This document shows, in pieces, positions 43,738 to 52,626 of a stretch of DNA of 64,000 nt. Every line of letters starts with the position of its first letter. Position 1 is the stretch's first letter. The stretch comes from Streptomyces sp. PH10-H1 (GTDB lineage Bacteria > Actinomycetota > Actinomycetes > Streptomycetales > Streptomycetaceae), in contig NZ_JASISZ010000018.1 in the NCBI RefSeq assembly GCF_030063355.1, positions 38,956-102,955 on the forward strand. Direction: 5' to 3'. The translations under genes and the position numbers were made by a program. The notes below the pieces were generated by a model. The model was not told the DNA's origin. It searched no databases and worked only from the letters and a program-made list of their open reading frames with translations.

Positions 43738-44205
43738 ATGACCCCCACGCTCAAGCAGCGACTGCACGACGACCTCATCGCGGCCATGAAGAGCCGCGAT
43801 GAGCTTCGCTCCGCCACGCTCCGCCTTACCCTGACCGCCGTCACCAAGAAGGAGGTCGCGGGCACGACCGCCCGGGAGCTCTCCGATGACGAGGTGCTCA
43901 GGGTGATCGCCGGCGAGGCGAAGAAGCGGCGCGAGGCGGCCGAAGCCTTCGCGCTGGGCAACCGTCCCGCTTCGGCGGAGCGCGAGCTGGCCGAGGGCGA
44001 GGTGCTCGACGCGTACCTGCCGAAGCAGCTGTCGGATGAGGAGCTGGTCGGGATCGTCACGGCCGCCGTGGCGGAGGCCAAGGCGGCCGGCGCCGAGGGC
44101 CCGCGCGCGATGGGCGCGATCATGAAGATCGTGAACCCGAAGGTCGCCGGGCTCGCCGAGGGCGGCCGCGTCGCCGCCGAGGTGAAGAAGCAGCTCGCGG
44201 GCTGA
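43738..44205 (+). CDS. GatB/YqeY domain protein
   Basis: This 155-residue protein matches YqeY over its whole length: LKQRLHDDLIAAMKSRDELR, LRLTLTAVTKKEV, LSDDEVLRVIAGEAKKRREA, YLPKQLSDEEL, and GPRAMGAIMKIVNPKVAG. The domain resembles the tRNA-binding tail of GatB; the precise role of stand-alone YqeY is not known. ATG 43738 is the natural start. It is monocistronic, ended by a very strong bidirectional terminator. Confidence 0.9.
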   Translation: MTPTLKQRLHDDLIAAMKSRDELRSATLRLTLTAVTKKEVAGTTARELSDDEVLRVIAGEAKKRREAAEAFALGNRPASAERELAEGEVLDAYLPKQLSDEELVGIVTAAVAEAKAAGAEGPRAMGAIMKIVNPKVAGLAEGGRVAAEVKKQLAG

Positions 44206-44255
44206 ACGGCGGCAGCCACGCCGTAGCGGACACGCCGCAGCAGCCACACCGCAGA

Positions 44256-44315
44256 GGACATACGTGAGGGCGCCCCGCTCGGAAGGATCCGAGCGGGGCG
44301 CCCTCACGTATGTCC
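44256..44315. terminator. 28-bp perfect-stem bidirectional terminator
   Basis: The left arm 44256-44283 is the exact reverse complement of 44288-44315, with a 4-base loop (AGGA). It lies between the convergent yqeY and penicillin-binding-protein genes and should stop transcription from both sides. Confidence 0.9.
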
Positions 44316-44339
44316 GTTTCAGGCGGCCTGTCTGCGCTG

Positions 44340-46607
44340 TCAGCCGCCGCCCGTCGTCCCGCCCGACCGGCCGTTCCCGCCGCCGATCAGATTCGGCGGG
44401 AGGGTGAACGTGGGCCAGGGGTTGGGCCCGCCGTTCGCCCCGCCGTTGGCGCCGTGCCCGCCGGTCGTCGCGCCGGCGGTGTGGCCGTTGCCCGGCTTAC
44501 CGCTGTTGCCCGGGTTGGGGGTCCCGGCGGGGTCCGGGGGCTTGACCGGTTCGTCGATCGGCACGGTGGTGAAGCTGAGCGGCGGCTTGTTCGCCAGGGC
44601 GCCGCCGACGGCGTCCTTCCAGATCGGACCGGGAACGGCGCCACCGAAGACCTTCGGGTAGTACTCCCCGCCGATGTTGATGTCGACCATGGACACGTTC
44701 TTGCCGCCTGGCGCGCCCACCCAGACGGCGCCCGCGAGGTTCGGGGTGTAGCCGACGAACCAGGCGGCGTAGCGGTTGTCGGTGGTGCCGGTCTTGCCGG
44801 CGCTCTGCCGGTCGTCCAGCCCGGCCTTGCTGCCGGTACCGTCCTCGACCACGCCGAGCAGCAGGGTGTTGATGGTGTCCGCGGTCGTCTCGGACATGAC
44901 CCGGGTGCACTGGGTCTGGGGGACGGCGATCGCCTTGCCGTTCGGGTCGATGGCGGACTCGATGGCGACCGGAGTGCAGTACGTGCCGCGGTTGGCGAAG
45001 GTCGCGTAGGCGTTGGCCATGGTCAGCGGGGCGATCGTGGCGGTGCCGAGCGTGACGGAGGGGACCTGCGGCAGCGCCGCGCCATTGCCCATCTCGACGC
45101 CCATGCTCTTGGCGATCGTGGTCACCGGGCAGACGCCGATGTCGCTGATCATCGCTACGAAGTAGGTGTTGATCGACTTCGCGGCGGCTTCCTTGAGGCT
45201 GTACGGGCCGTGCTCGGTCTGGTTCTCGTTGGTCAGCGGCTTTTCGCCGCGGTTGGTCCAGGTCCCGTCGCAGGTGCTGACCGGGCTCGGGTAGTCCATC
45301 TGGTACGGCGAGGGATAGACCTGGTTCGAGGGAGTGCCCTGCTCCAGTGCGGCGGCCGCGGTGAACGCCTTGAACGTCGAGCCGACCTGGAATCCGTAGT
45401 TCGAGCCGCCCATCCGCTTCTCGACCGAGAGGTTGATCTGCGTCTCGTTGGTCCCGAAGCCGTACGGGCGGGACTGGCCCATGCCGCGGATCTTGCCGGT
45501 GCCGGGCTCGACCAGCGTGACGGCGGTGGCGACCTTGTCGCTCTTGTAGACGTGCTTGCTGATCGAGCCCTGGACCGACGCCTGCGCCTGCGGGTCCAGC
45601 GTGGTCTTGATCGTCAGACCGCCCAGGGACCACCGCTTGGTGCGGTCCTCCTTGGTCTTCCCGAAGGCCGCGTTCTGCAGGAACGTTTGCCGCACGTAGT
45701 CGCAGAAGAAGCCCGCGCCGTTGACGGCGGTGATGCAGCCGCTCTTGGGCCTGCTGACCTTCAGGCCCAGCGGCAGCTTCTTCGCCGCGTCGGCCTGGAC
45801 CTGGGTGATGTCCTTGAGGTCGGCCATCCGCTGCAGCACGAGGCTGCGGCGCTTGATGGCTTCCTGCTCGTCGTTGACCGGGTCGAAGCGGCTCGGCGAC
45901 TGGACGATGCCGGCCAGCAGGGCGGCCTCGGGGAGGGTCAGGTCCTTGGCGCGCTTGCTGAAGTAGCGCTTGGACGCGGCCTCGACGCCGTAGGCCTGCT
46001 CGCCGAAGAACGTGATGTTGAGGTAGTTCTCCAGGATCTGCTGCTTGCCGAGTTCCTTCTCGACCTGGATCGCGTACTTCATTTCCTTGATCTTGCGGCC
46101 CACGGTCTGCTGGACCGCCTGCGCGACCTTGTCCGGGTCGTCGCCGGCCTGCTCGATGAAGACATTCTTCACGTACTGCTGGGTGAGGGTGGAGGCACCC
46201 TCAGAGACGCCGCCGTCCTGTGCGTTCTTGTTGAGCGCGCGCAGGATGCCCTTGAGGTCGATCGCACCGTGCTCGAAGTAGCGCGCGTCCTCGATCGCGA
46301 CGATGGCCTTCAGTATGTTCGGGCTCATGTCCTTGATCGGGATGACGGTGCGGTCGCGCGAGTAGACCGTCGCGATCAGACCACCGTTGGAGTCGAGGAT
46401 CTTCGATGCCTGGCTGAGCGGCGGGCGCTTGAGCTCACCCGGCAGGTCCTGGAATCCGGAGGCGGTGCCTTTCGCCGACAGGCCGAGGGCACCGGCGGCC
46501 GGCAGGGCGATTCCCGCCAGTACCACTCCGGACAGGACACTGACACCGAGGAACTTGGCGGCCTGCTGGGCCGTCGAGAGACCCCCGCCCGATCGCTTGT
46601 GAGGCAT
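44340..46607 (-). CDS. Class A penicillin-binding protein
   Basis: This 755-residue bifunctional peptidoglycan synthase has a membrane segment near residues 18-43. Its GT51 transglycosylase domain has EDARYFEHGAID and EGASTLTQQYVKN. Its transpeptidase domain has the SxxK motif GSTFKAF, the SxN motif KSINTYF and KTGTT. The C-terminal ~70 residues are a Pro/Gly/Asn-rich extracellular tail. It acts outside the membrane in cell-wall polymerisation and cross-linking. It starts at ATG 46607, divergent from wblA. The PBP-wblA-ArsA order is the common Streptomyces arrangement, from memory. Confidence 0.93.
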   Translation of the reverse strand: MPHKRSGGGLSTAQQAAKFLGVSVLSGVVLAGIALPAAGALGLSAKGTASGFQDLPGELKRPPLSQASKILDSNGGLIATVYSRDRTVIPIKDMSPNILKAIVAIEDARYFEHGAIDLKGILRALNKNAQDGGVSEGASTLTQQYVKNVFIEQAGDDPDKVAQAVQQTVGRKIKEMKYAIQVEKELGKQQILENYLNITFFGEQAYGVEAASKRYFSKRAKDLTLPEAALLAGIVQSPSRFDPVNDEQEAIKRRSLVLQRMADLKDITQVQADAAKKLPLGLKVSRPKSGCITAVNGAGFFCDYVRQTFLQNAAFGKTKEDRTKRWSLGGLTIKTTLDPQAQASVQGSISKHVYKSDKVATAVTLVEPGTGKIRGMGQSRPYGFGTNETQINLSVEKRMGGSNYGFQVGSTFKAFTAAAALEQGTPSNQVYPSPYQMDYPSPVSTCDGTWTNRGEKPLTNENQTEHGPYSLKEAAAKSINTYFVAMISDIGVCPVTTIAKSMGVEMGNGAALPQVPSVTLGTATIAPLTMANAYATFANRGTYCTPVAIESAIDPNGKAIAVPQTQCTRVMSETTADTINTLLLGVVEDGTGSKAGLDDRQSAGKTGTTDNRYAAWFVGYTPNLAGAVWVGAPGGKNVSMVDINIGGEYYPKVFGGAVPGPIWKDAVGGALANKPPLSFTTVPIDEPVKPPDPAGTPNPGNSGKPGNGHTAGATTGGHGANGGANGGPNPWPTFTLPPNLIGGGNGRSGGTTGGG

Positions 46608-46991
46608 GGAGGCAGCCTACGTTGCCGTTCCCCGGACGTGCGCCCATCTGTTCGCCTACTCTGTATCGGACGGGCGCGACCGCAAAGCGTGCGCCTGTCT
46701 CCCTTCGTCACTCGTGTGGGTGATGAGAACTGCCCGAATTCCCGTCATATGCCGGGAGACTTGGGCGATATGCCAGCCGAAGTGACCGTTATGCACCATA
46801 GATCCGATATGGGTGCCGCTCACTCCGTTGGGTGATCTGCCGCGCACCCATAGTCCATTCGGGCCATCGAAGATTGGGCCTGAAAGGGCTGTTGCGTCAC
46901 GCCTACCTTCCGTAACGTCCTCAACTGGCAACGGTGAATATGCCGGTTGCCGCCGTGGGGGAGCCTCGATTCGGGAGAGGACGGCGCCAGC
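46608..46991. other. Divergent promoter region of PBP and wblA
   Basis: This 384-base non-coding region is noticeably less GC-rich than its surroundings, particularly 46730-46830, with several TATGC/GATATG words. This is as expected for the long regulated leader of a whiB-like gene. No ORF is credible. I could not assign -10/-35 boxes. Confidence 0.5.
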
Positions 46992-47324
46992 ATGAGTAGC
47001 TGGGTAACCGACTGGAGCACGCAAGCAGCGTGCAAGACGACTGATCCGGACGAGCTTTTCGTCCAGGGAGCGGCTCAGAACAGAGCCAAGGCGGTGTGCA
47101 CCGGATGCCCGGTGCGGACCGAATGCCTGGCGGACGCGCTCGACAACCGGGTCGAGTTCGGTGTGTGGGGCGGGATGACGGAACGCGAGCGGAGGGCGCT
47201 GTTGCGCCGGCGTCCAACTGTCACTTCGTGGCGCAGGCTGCTCGAGACCGCGCGTACGGAGTACGAGCGGAGCACCGGCATCCTGCCGCTGGACGACGAG
47301 GACGACTACGCCGCCGCGGGGTGA
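46992..47324 (+). CDS. wblA: WhiB-family iron-sulfur regulator WblA
   Basis: This 110-residue protein has the four [4Fe-4S] cysteines Cys14, Cys36, Cys39 and Cys45 in the WhiB spacing (CxxC-x5-C), followed by the conserved turn GVWGGMTERERRALLRRRP. WblA binds a redox-sensitive cluster and acts with the principal sigma factor. In Streptomyces it governs the switch to sporulation and represses antibiotic production. ATG 46992 is chosen over the longer ATG 46947 because WblA starts MSSWVTDWS-like and AGAGGA lies upstream. It overlaps the convergent ArsA-like gene by 19 bases. Confidence 0.92.
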   Translation: MSSWVTDWSTQAACKTTDPDELFVQGAAQNRAKAVCTGCPVRTECLADALDNRVEFGVWGGMTERERRALLRRRPTVTSWRRLLETARTEYERSTGILPLDDEDDYAAAG

Positions 47325-48622
47325 TCCCCGGCAAGCTGTCCGCCGATCGAGCGCAGGCCGTCCAGATCGTGCACGTCGCCCGCTAGGGCCGCTACGTCCA
47401 CCATGGGCACCTCAGGGTGCACGGAGACGAATCGGTCCCGGGTGCGGCGCTCGTGCGCGACGACGCGCATGCGCTCGGCGTGCAGTCTCAGCAGACCGGC
47501 GGCAAGCCTCTGCTCGGGCGGAATCGTCATGTCGATCGTCAGGTCGTCGGCCGCCTCCTGAGCGGCCGGGCTCGCCGGGTCCGTCCCGTTGTTTCGGGAG
47601 TCAGCCTTCCCGGCGTCACGATCCACAATGCCGCCGTCCACAAGATTTTCCCGCGGCTCCTCCAGCGCCTGGGCGGCGGCCAGCGCCCGTTCCGCGGTGA
47701 GCTGGGGCGCACCGCTGCCGTGCACCCGGTTCAGCACCAGGCCGGCCAGCGGCATGTCCTCGGCGGCCAGCCGCTCGACGAAGTACGCGGCCTCGCGCAG
47801 TGCGTCCCGCTCCGGCGCGGCGACCACGAGGAACGCTGTGCCCGGGGCCTGCAACAGCTTGTACGTGGCGTCCGCGCGCTTGCGGAAGCCGCCGAACATG
47901 GTGTCCATGGCGGCGATGAAGGTCTGGACGTCACGCAGCAGATGCGCGCCCATCACCTTGCTCAGCGCGCCGGTCATCATCGACATGCCGACATTGAGGA
48001 ACTTCATCCCGGCCCGCCCGCCGACCTTCGCGGGCGCCATCAGCAGTTTGATGAACCTTCCGTCCAGGAATGACCCGAGGCGCTGCGGAGCGTCCAGGAA
48101 GTCCAGCGCGGAACGGCTCGGCGGGGTGTCGACGATGATCAGGTCCCAGGCGTCCAGCGCGCGCAGCTGGCCCAGCTTCTCCATCGCCATGTACTCCTGG
48201 GTGCCCGCGAAACCGGCCGACAGGGACTGGTAGAAGGGGTTGTCGAGGATCGCGCGGGCCCGCTCGGGGTCCGAGTGCTGCAGCACGACCTCGTCGAAGG
48301 TCCGCTTCATGTCGAGCATCATCGCGTGCAGCGTGCCGCCCGCGCTCTCGTCGATCCCGACGACCGGGCGCGGCGTGTTGTCGAGCTCGTTGAGGCCCAT
48401 CGACTGCGCGAGACGGCGCGCCGGGTCGATGGTGAGGACGACGGCCTTGCGGCCGCGTTCCGCGGCGCGCACGCCGAGCGCGGCGGCGGTCGTCGTCTTG
48501 CCGACGCCGCCGGATCCGCAGCAGACGATGATGCGCGTCCTCGGGTCGTCGAGGAGCGGATCGATCTCCAGCACCGGGCTCTCCAGCACCGGACTCTCCA
48601 GCGCGGGATTCTCCAGGCTCAT
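47306..48622 (-). CDS. ArsA-family ATPase (first of pair)
   Basis: This 438-residue protein has a deviant Walker A GSGGVGKTTTAAALGV, a switch region DTPPSRSALDF and the C-terminal helical domain of actinobacterial ArsA/Get3-like ATPases. In Streptomyces these are not linked to arsenite pumping, and their client is unknown. ATG 48622 overlaps the stop of the second ATPase gene (ATGA), so the two are translated as a pair and probably form a heterodimer. A Pro/Asp-rich linker around 330-355 is unusual for the family. Confidence 0.85.
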   Translation of the reverse strand: MSLENPALESPVLESPVLEIDPLLDDPRTRIIVCCGSGGVGKTTTAAALGVRAAERGRKAVVLTIDPARRLAQSMGLNELDNTPRPVVGIDESAGGTLHAMMLDMKRTFDEVVLQHSDPERARAILDNPFYQSLSAGFAGTQEYMAMEKLGQLRALDAWDLIIVDTPPSRSALDFLDAPQRLGSFLDGRFIKLLMAPAKVGGRAGMKFLNVGMSMMTGALSKVMGAHLLRDVQTFIAAMDTMFGGFRKRADATYKLLQAPGTAFLVVAAPERDALREAAYFVERLAAEDMPLAGLVLNRVHGSGAPQLTAERALAAAQALEEPRENLVDGGIVDRDAGKADSRNNGTDPASPAAQEAADDLTIDMTIPPEQRLAAGLLRLHAERMRVVAHERRTRDRFVSVHPEVPMVDVAALAGDVHDLDGLRSIGGQLAGDHPAAA

Positions 48623-49647
48623 GTCAGCTCTCCCCGCCCGTCGTTCCCTGCCGTCATTCCCTGTTTGCGCAGGCTGTCCGCCAGCCGGTAGAGGCCGCCG
48701 AGGTCGACGCCCTCGCTGCGCAGCTCCAGCTCGTACGTCGGCAGGCCGAGGCCGCCGATCTCGGCCCGCTCGCGGCGCTCCAGCAGGACGCGCTGCGCGT
48801 GCTCATGCGCCTGCGCGAGCAGCGGGTCGACGAGCCGCTCGGCCTGCCCGCCCTTGCGGGCACCGCCCAGGCCGGCCTGCGACAGCGCCTTGGCGACGGC
48901 GGCGCGCCGGCCGTTGGCGGCCGACTCGAGGTCGGCGTCGTCCAGCAGGACCGGACGCAGCATGTTGACCACGACCGCCCCGACCGGCAGTCCGGCAGCC
49001 CGCAGCTCCGCGACGCCGTCCACGGTCTCCTGGACCGGCATCTCCTCCAGCAGTGTCACCAGGTGCACGGCGGTCTCGGTGGACTTCAGCACCCGCATCA
49101 CGGCCTGCGCCTGGTTGTATATCGGCCCGATCCTGGCCAGCCCGGCGACTTCGTCGTTGACGTTGAGGAAGCGGGTGATCCGGCCGGTCGGCGGGGCGTC
49201 CATCACGACCGCGTCGTAGGCCCGCCAGCCGGCGCTGTCCTTACGGCGCACGGCCTCGCACGCCTTGCCGGTCAGCAGGACGTCCCGCAGGCCGGGCGCG
49301 ACGGTCGTGGCGAAGTCGATCGCGCCGAGCTTCTTGAGGGCCCGGCCCGCACGGCCGAGTTTGTAGAACATGTCGAGGTAGTCCAGCAGCGCCAGCTCCG
49401 GATCGATGGCGAGCGCGCGCACCTCGCCGCCGCCGGGCGCCACGGCGATCTTCCGCTCCTCGTACGGCAGCGCCCCGGTCTCGAAGACCTGGGCGATGCC
49501 CTGGCGTCCCTCGACCTCGACCAGCAGGGTGCGGCGGCCCTCGGCGGCGAGGGCGAGGGCCAGAGCGGCGGCGACGGTGGTCTTCCCGGTGCCGCCCTTG
49601 CCGGTGACGATATGGAGCCTGGTTGGGGTGGACTGTTGAGGGCTCAC
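48619..49647 (-). CDS. ArsA-family ATPase (second of pair)
   Basis: This 342-residue protein starts directly with the nucleotide-binding strand (TRLHIVTGKGGTGKTTVAAA) and has MDAPPTGRITRFLNVNDEVA as switch II. It lacks the long C-terminal insertion of its partner. It is upstream in the operon and overlaps the partner start by four bases. Together with the partner it resembles two halves of a Get3/ArsA dimer. ATG 49647 is the start. Confidence 0.85.
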   Translation of the reverse strand: MSPQQSTPTRLHIVTGKGGTGKTTVAAALALALAAEGRRTLLVEVEGRQGIAQVFETGALPYEERKIAVAPGGGEVRALAIDPELALLDYLDMFYKLGRAGRALKKLGAIDFATTVAPGLRDVLLTGKACEAVRRKDSAGWRAYDAVVMDAPPTGRITRFLNVNDEVAGLARIGPIYNQAQAVMRVLKSTETAVHLVTLLEEMPVQETVDGVAELRAAGLPVGAVVVNMLRPVLLDDADLESAANGRRAAVAKALSQAGLGGARKGGQAERLVDPLLAQAHEHAQRVLLERRERAEIGGLGLPTYELELRSEGVDLGGLYRLADSLRKQGMTAGNDGRGELT

Positions 49648-49699
49648 ACTTCGAGCCTAACCACTGGGCGTTCGACCTAAGCAGCCCGCTACCCCTGTG

Positions 49700-49915
49700 T
49701 AGCCTCAAACGCCGGCCGGGCTGGGTTGTAGCTGTTGTGCCCTCAAGCGCCGGGCGGGCTGGGTTTGGCTGCTGTGCCCTCAGGCACCGGGCGGGCTGTC
49801 GGGTGGCCTCAAGCGCCGGGCGGGCTGGGTTTTGGCGGCTGTGGCCTCGCACGCCGGGCCGGCTGGGTTTTGACGGGTCTGCCCGCCAGGCGCCAGGCGC
49901 TGGGCGGGGTGGGTG
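49700..49915. repeat. Five tandem GC-rich repeats
   Basis: Five imperfect copies of a unit resembling CCTCAAGCGCCGGGCGGGCT plus GGGTTT-type filler occur every ~40-55 bases (starting near 49705, 49740, 49780, 49807 and 49845). The last copy is more diverged. GCCGGGCGGGC-type words of this kind are dispersed in Streptomyces intergenic regions. They fill the space between the divergent ATPase and DUF4177 genes. Confidence 0.7.
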
Positions 49916-49939
49916 GGGGTAGGCATTACAGTCGGGCTC

Positions 49940-50101
49940 ATGGCTAAGTGGGAATACGCGACCGTGCCGCTGCTTGTGCACGCGACGAAGCAGATTCTTG
50001 ACACGTGGGGCGAGGACGGCTGGGAACTGGTCCAGGTCATTCCGGGACCGAACAACCCGGAACAGCTGGTGGCCTACTTCAAGCGGGAGAAGCAGGCGTG
50101 A
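49940..50101 (+). CDS. DUF4177 protein
   Basis: This 53-residue protein matches DUF4177 in full: MAKWEYATVPLLVHATKQIL, TWGEDGWELVQVIPGP. The function is unknown. It starts at ATG 49940, without an obvious ribosome site (GTCGGGCTC precedes it), so it may be leaderless. Its stop overlaps the start of the RidA gene (GTGA at 50098-50101), linking them in one operon with the two hydrolase genes downstream. Confidence 0.85.
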   Translation: MAKWEYATVPLLVHATKQILDTWGEDGWELVQVIPGPNNPEQLVAYFKREKQA

Positions 50102-50559
50102 GCGCGGTCGAGGACAAGATCACCTCGCTCGGCCTGACGCTGCCCGCGGTGGTGCCGCCGCTGGCCGCGTACCAGCCGGCCGTGCAGTCGGGCGTGTACG
50201 TGTACACCTCCGGCCAGCTGCCGATGGTGGACGGCAAGCTGACGGTGACCGGCAAGGTCGGCGCCGAGGTGACGCCGGAGGAGGCCAAGGAGTTGGCCCG
50301 TATCTGCGCGCTGAACGCGCTGGCCGCGGTCAAGTCGGTGGCCGGTGACCTGGACCGGATCAAGCGGGTCGTGAAGGTCGTCGGATTCGTCGCCTCGGCG
50401 ACGGACTTCACCGGACAGCCGGCCGTGATCAACGGCGCGAGCGAGCTGCTCGGCGAGGTACTCGGCGAGAAGGGCGTGCACGCGCGCAGCGCCGTCGGCG
50501 TGGCCGTACTGCCGCTGGACGCTCCGGTAGAGGTCGAGATCCAGGTCGAACTGGTCTGA
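50098..50559 (+). CDS. RidA/YjgF family protein
   Basis: This 153-residue member of the Rid superfamily deaminates reactive enamine/imine intermediates from PLP enzymes. Family blocks are YQPAVQSGVYVYTSGQLPM, LDRIKRVVKVVGFVAS and VNGASELL-type helices. The C-terminus (AVGVAVLPLDAPVEVEIQVE) lacks the usual Arg of RidA proper in the ARxAV position only partly (HARSAVGVA retains it). It is somewhat longer than canonical RidA (~130). The start GTG 50098 overlaps the DUF4177 stop. Confidence 0.88.
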   Translation: MSAVEDKITSLGLTLPAVVPPLAAYQPAVQSGVYVYTSGQLPMVDGKLTVTGKVGAEVTPEEAKELARICALNALAAVKSVAGDLDRIKRVVKVVGFVASATDFTGQPAVINGASELLGEVLGEKGVHARSAVGVAVLPLDAPVEVEIQVELV

Positions 50560-50624
50560 CCGTCCGGACGGGCCTCGGCGGCTCGCCCTCGAACATCGGG
50601 GCGGCAGGCCGTACGATCCCGCCC

Positions 50625-51653
50625 ATGACCACCAGTAGCGGCACGAGTAACGGGCAGTGGTTTCCGGCCTCCTGGCCGGAGCGGATCCGGGCGCTGACGA
50701 ACGGGGAGCTGATCCCCGTGACTCCGCGCCGGGCCGCGACCGTCCTGCTGCTGCGGGACACCGCGAGCGGCGGACCGGCCGTTCACATGCTGCGCAGACG
50801 CGCCTCCATGGCTTTCGCCGGGGGCGCGTACGCGTATCCGGGCGGCGGTGTGGACCCGCGGGACGAGAAGCCGGTCCGGTGGGCGGGGCGGGCGCTCGAC
50901 GCGTGGTCGGCCGCGCTCGGAGTGGATCCGGTGTCGGCCCAGGCCGTGGTGTGCGCGGCGGTGCGGGAGACGTTCGAGGAGTCGGGCGTCCTGCTGGCCG
51001 GGCCGGACGGCGGCAGCGTCGTGGCGGACACCACGGGCGAGAGCTGGGAGGCCGACCGGGAGGCGCTGGTCAGCCGGGAGCTGTCGTTCGCGGACTTCCT
51101 GGCCCGGCGCGAGCTGGTGCTGCGCTCGGATCTGCTCGGCCCGTGGGCCCGCTGGATCACCCCGGAGTTCGAGGAGCGACGCTACGACACCTGGTTCTTC
51201 CTGGCCATGCTGCCGACCGGGCAGCGCACCCTGGACGTCTCGGGTGAGGCGGATCACACGGTGTGGCTGCGCCCGGCCGAGGCCGTGGAGGGCTACCGGC
51301 GCGGCGAGATGGTGATGATGCCGCCGACCATCGCGACCCTGCGCGCGCTGCTTCCGTACGACTCGGTGGGGGCGGCCCTGGCGGGCGCCGCGGACCAGGA
51401 CCTGACGCCGGTGCTGGCGCGGGCGGTCCTCGAAGGGGAGGAGATCGTTCTGAGCTGGCCGGGCCACGAGGAATTCACGAAGCACATCCCCGCACCGCCG
51501 GAACATGTCCCCGCACCGCCGCAGGATTCCGTCCGGCCGCAAGAGCCGGCACCCTCGAAGCCCGCACCCCCGAAACCGGCACCTCCGAAACCCGGGCCGC
51601 CGAAACCCGCACCCCCGCAAGGACCCGTTCCCCCTCTGGGAGCCACCCAATGA
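50625..51653 (+). CDS. NUDIX hydrolase with proline-rich tail
   Basis: This 342-residue NUDT19-type hydrolase has a NUDIX box interrupted by a family-specific insertion. FAGGAYAYPGGGVDPRDE is followed much later by VCAAVRETFEESGVLL, carrying the metal-binding Glu residues. The last ~55 residues are a Pro/Lys/Ala repeat (KPAPPKPAPPKPGPPKP), likely disordered. Relatives hydrolyse CoA-type or other nucleotide-linked pyrophosphates. ATG 50625; its stop overlaps the next start (ATGA at 51650). Confidence 0.85.
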   Translation: MTTSSGTSNGQWFPASWPERIRALTNGELIPVTPRRAATVLLLRDTASGGPAVHMLRRRASMAFAGGAYAYPGGGVDPRDEKPVRWAGRALDAWSAALGVDPVSAQAVVCAAVRETFEESGVLLAGPDGGSVVADTTGESWEADREALVSRELSFADFLARRELVLRSDLLGPWARWITPEFEERRYDTWFFLAMLPTGQRTLDVSGEADHTVWLRPAEAVEGYRRGEMVMMPPTIATLRALLPYDSVGAALAGAADQDLTPVLARAVLEGEEIVLSWPGHEEFTKHIPAPPEHVPAPPQDSVRPQEPAPSKPAPPKPAPPKPGPPKPAPPQGPVPPLGATQ

Positions 51654-52495
51654 CCTCGGCGATCCTGCCCGGCAGGCCACAACTGACGATCGGCGGCCCC
51701 GCGACGGCGCGCGCCGTGTGCGTACTGGCGCCCAATCCGTCGCCGATGACCCTGGACGGCACCAACACCTGGCTGGTGTCCGAGCCCGGCTCCGACCTCG
51801 CGGTGGTCATCGACCCGGGCCCGCTCGACGACGCGCATCTGCGCAACGTCGTCGCGACCGCCGAGGCGGCCGGCAAACGCGTCGCGCTCACCCTCCTCAC
51901 CCACGGCCACCCGGATCACGCGGAGGGCGCCGCCCGTTTCGCCGAGCTGACCGGGACCAAGGTGCGGGCGCTCGATCCGGCGCTGCGGCTGGGCGGCGAG
52001 GGGCTGGCGGCCGGTGATGTCATCACCACCGGCGGACTGGAACTGCGCGTCGTCGCCACCCCGGGGCACACCGCGGACTCGCTCTCCTTCCATCTGCCGG
52101 CCGACGGCGCCGTCCTGACCGGCGATACGGTCCTGGGCCGCGGCACCACGATCGTGGTGCACCCGGACGGCCGTCTCGGCGACTATCTCGACTCCCTGCG
52201 CCGCCTCCAGGCCATGACGATGGACGGCGGCGTCGATACGGTGCTGCCCGGTCACGGCCCGGTGCTGACGGACGCGCGCGGCGCCGTCGAGTACTACCTC
52301 GCGCACCGCGCGAACCGCCTTGCGCAGGTGGAGACCGCGGTGGAGGCGGGCTTTCTGACGCCCGCGCAGGTGGTCGCGCAGGTGTACGCGGACGTCGACC
52401 GGTCGCTGTGGCCCGCCGCCGAGCTGTCGGTGATGGCCCAGCTGGACTATCTGCGCGAGCACGGGCTGATCGAGGACCGGCTGGTCGGCGAATGA
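51650..52495 (+). CDS. MBL-fold metallohydrolase (LACTB2-like)
   Basis: This 281-residue protein has the zinc-binding motif THGHPDH, TPGHTADSLSFH, LTGDTVLGRG and LPGHGPV, followed by the C-terminal helical domain of LACTB2-like enzymes. The substrate is unknown; the human relative is a ribonuclease-like enzyme. ATG 51650 overlaps the NUDIX stop, and its TGA overlaps the P450 start (ATGA at 52492). The gene end gave rise to, or was captured by, the 27-bp repeat that begins the P450. Confidence 0.88.
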   Translation: MTSAILPGRPQLTIGGPATARAVCVLAPNPSPMTLDGTNTWLVSEPGSDLAVVIDPGPLDDAHLRNVVATAEAAGKRVALTLLTHGHPDHAEGAARFAELTGTKVRALDPALRLGGEGLAAGDVITTGGLELRVVATPGHTADSLSFHLPADGAVLTGDTVLGRGTTIVVHPDGRLGDYLDSLRRLQAMTMDGGVDTVLPGHGPVLTDARGAVEYYLAHRANRLAQVETAVEAGFLTPAQVVAQVYADVDRSLWPAAELSVMAQLDYLREHGLIEDRLVGE

Positions 52496-52626
52496 CCGCC
52501 CAGGAACCCGACCGGCGAATGACCGCCCAGGAACCCGACCGGCGAATGACCACCCAGGAACCCGACCGGCGAATGACCACCCAGGAACCCGACCGGCGAA
52601 TGACCACCCAAGAACCGGAACCGCTG
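52492..52626 (+). repeat. 27-bp tandem repeat duplicating the P450 start codon
   Basis: Five units of 27 bp begin at 52492, 52519, 52546, 52573 and 52600. They are nearly identical (GCC or ACC as third codon; the last unit diverges at its end). Every unit keeps the reading frame and carries its own ATG preceded by CCGGCGA. Confidence 0.95.

Noticed and set aside
44310..46835. An 841-codon open frame opposite the penicillin-binding protein
   Set aside because: It is antisense to a gene with complete GT51 and transpeptidase motifs; the translation has Gly/Asp/Val-rich antisense composition.
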